DNA of 5,863 nt from JBFGWM01 sp041588495 (GTDB taxonomy: Bacteria; Pseudomonadota; Gammaproteobacteria; Pseudomonadales; JBFGWM01). The notes below the pieces were generated by a model that was given only the letters and a program-made list of their open reading frames with translations, did not search any database and was not told the origin of the DNA. This document shows, one piece after another, positions 5,492 through 5,863 of this stretch. The stretch is from the NCBI GenBank assembly GCA_041588495.1, contig JBFGWM010000182.1, positions 1-5,863 on the forward strand. The letters run 5' to 3'. Positions within the stretch are counted from its first letter, which is position 1. Each line of letters begins with the position of its first letter. A program made the position numbers and the translations under genes.

Positions 5492-5863
5492 TCACGCCAG
5501 ACCCCGCCGGCGCGCCTCGTCGATGACCGTTTGCAGAACTTCTTCGATGGAAAGGGCCGTGCTGTCCACCTGGACGGCGTCGTCTGCCGGCCTCAGTGGC
5601 GCGACGGGACGGTTCATGTCGCGATCGTCCCGCGCCTGGATCTCCTCGAGAAGACCGGCGAGACTAACATCGAGCCCCTTTTCTTTCAACTGTTCATAGC
5701 GGCGCCGTGCGCGCTCCTCGGCGCTCGCGTTCAGGTAGACCTTGAGCTCCGCATCCGGGAACACCACCGTGCCCATGTCGCGGCCGTCGGCCACCAGTCC
5801 CGGCGGTTCGCGAAACGCCCGCTGGCGGGACAGCAGGGCCTGGCGCACCGCGGGGAACGCGGC
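5492..5863 (-). CDS. cmk: Cytidylate (CMP/dCMP) kinase, C-terminal 123 residues (5' end outside window)
   Basis: This is the C-terminal half of CMP kinase, which transfers phosphate from ATP to CMP and dCMP in pyrimidine nucleotide supply in the cytoplasm. The frame is open to the window edge; the visible part begins AAFPAVRQALLSRQRAFR. It carries the diagnostic VADGRDMGTVVFPDAELKVY stretch, where Arg and Asp of DGRDMG contact the cytidine nucleotide. The lid region follows with SAEERARRR, then the family pattern EIQARDDRDMNR, PLRPADDAVQVDST and LSIEEV. The bacterial enzyme is usually about 220-230 residues, so roughly 100 residues including the P-loop are missing to the right. The stop is TGA at 5494-5492. 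Its position directly upstream of rpsA is the conserved arrangement in gammaproteobacteria. Nothing suggests it is broken. Confidence 0.98.
   Translation of the reverse strand, partial: AAFPAVRQALLSRQRAFREPPGLVADGRDMGTVVFPDAELKVYLNASAEERARRRYEQLKEKGLDVSLAGLLEEIQARDDRDMNRPVAPLRPADDAVQVDSTALSIEEVLQTVIDEARRRGLA

Noticed and set aside
3960..5699. A 579-codon open frame on the plus strand opposite rpsA
   Set aside because: It mirrors the S1 repeats as repeated D/L/V/E-rich segments, which is what antisense reading of a six-repeat gene produces. It also runs through the rpsA leader into cmk without any sign of a start site.
1..5863. CRISPR array, tRNA, rRNA, insertion sequence, toxin-antitoxin or phage-defence genes
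   Set aside because: I found no spaced direct repeats, no cloverleaf-like or rRNA-like segments, and no transposase or defence motifs. All coding space is explained by core genes and three accessory envelope or exported proteins.

Overview
The window is a GC-rich (roughly 60-65% by eye) stretch of gammaproteobacterial chromosome. Every gene I can support lies on the minus strand, so transcription runs from high to low coordinates. The gene order cmk - rpsA - ihfB - lapA - lapB, the two-transmembrane LapA paired with a TPR/rubredoxin LapB, and an IHF beta subunit all point to Gammaproteobacteria. I cannot name a genus. GC content and context suggest a non-enteric lineage, for example purple-sulfur, Thioalkalivibrio-like or pseudomonad relatives, but that is a guess.

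Layout in the direction of transcription: the C-terminal half of cytidylate kinase (5863-5492, cut by the window edge). Next comes a 161-base leader holding a perfect 12-bp hairpin just before the Shine-Dalgarno-poor start of ribosomal protein S1 (rpsA, 5330-3621). A short gap with a 16-bp hairpin follows, then IHF beta (ihfB, 3551-3195), lapA (3078-2788) and lapB (2778-1603). The last two are separated by 9 bases and appear translationally coupled. After a small GC hairpin comes a secreted helix-hairpin-helix (ComEA-family) protein (1471-1157). After another hairpin and a recognisable extended -10 promoter come a secreted DUF3859-like protein (1038-445) and the N-terminal part of a membrane protein that looks like the fused MFS/spermidine synthase family (400-1, cut by the edge).

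Functionally the right-hand two thirds is a core housekeeping block. It covers CMP/dCMP phosphorylation for nucleotide supply, S1-dependent mRNA loading on the ribosome, IHF nucleoid architecture, and LapA/LapB control of LPS synthesis through LpxC proteolysis. The left third is accessory: a DNA-binding exported protein, and a probable two-gene unit (DUF3859 plus spermidine-synthase-like membrane protein) with its own promoter.

I see no CRISPR array, tRNA, rRNA, insertion sequence or defence system, and no convincing undescribed system. The points most worth a second look are an in-frame TGA between the natural coupled start and the body of the membrane-protein gene, several strong hairpins between genes that lack U-tracts, an AT-rich island inside rpsA domain 6, and a tandem 15-bp repeat in lapB. 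No gene-free stretch exceeds 300 bases; the longest is the 161-base cmk-rpsA gap.
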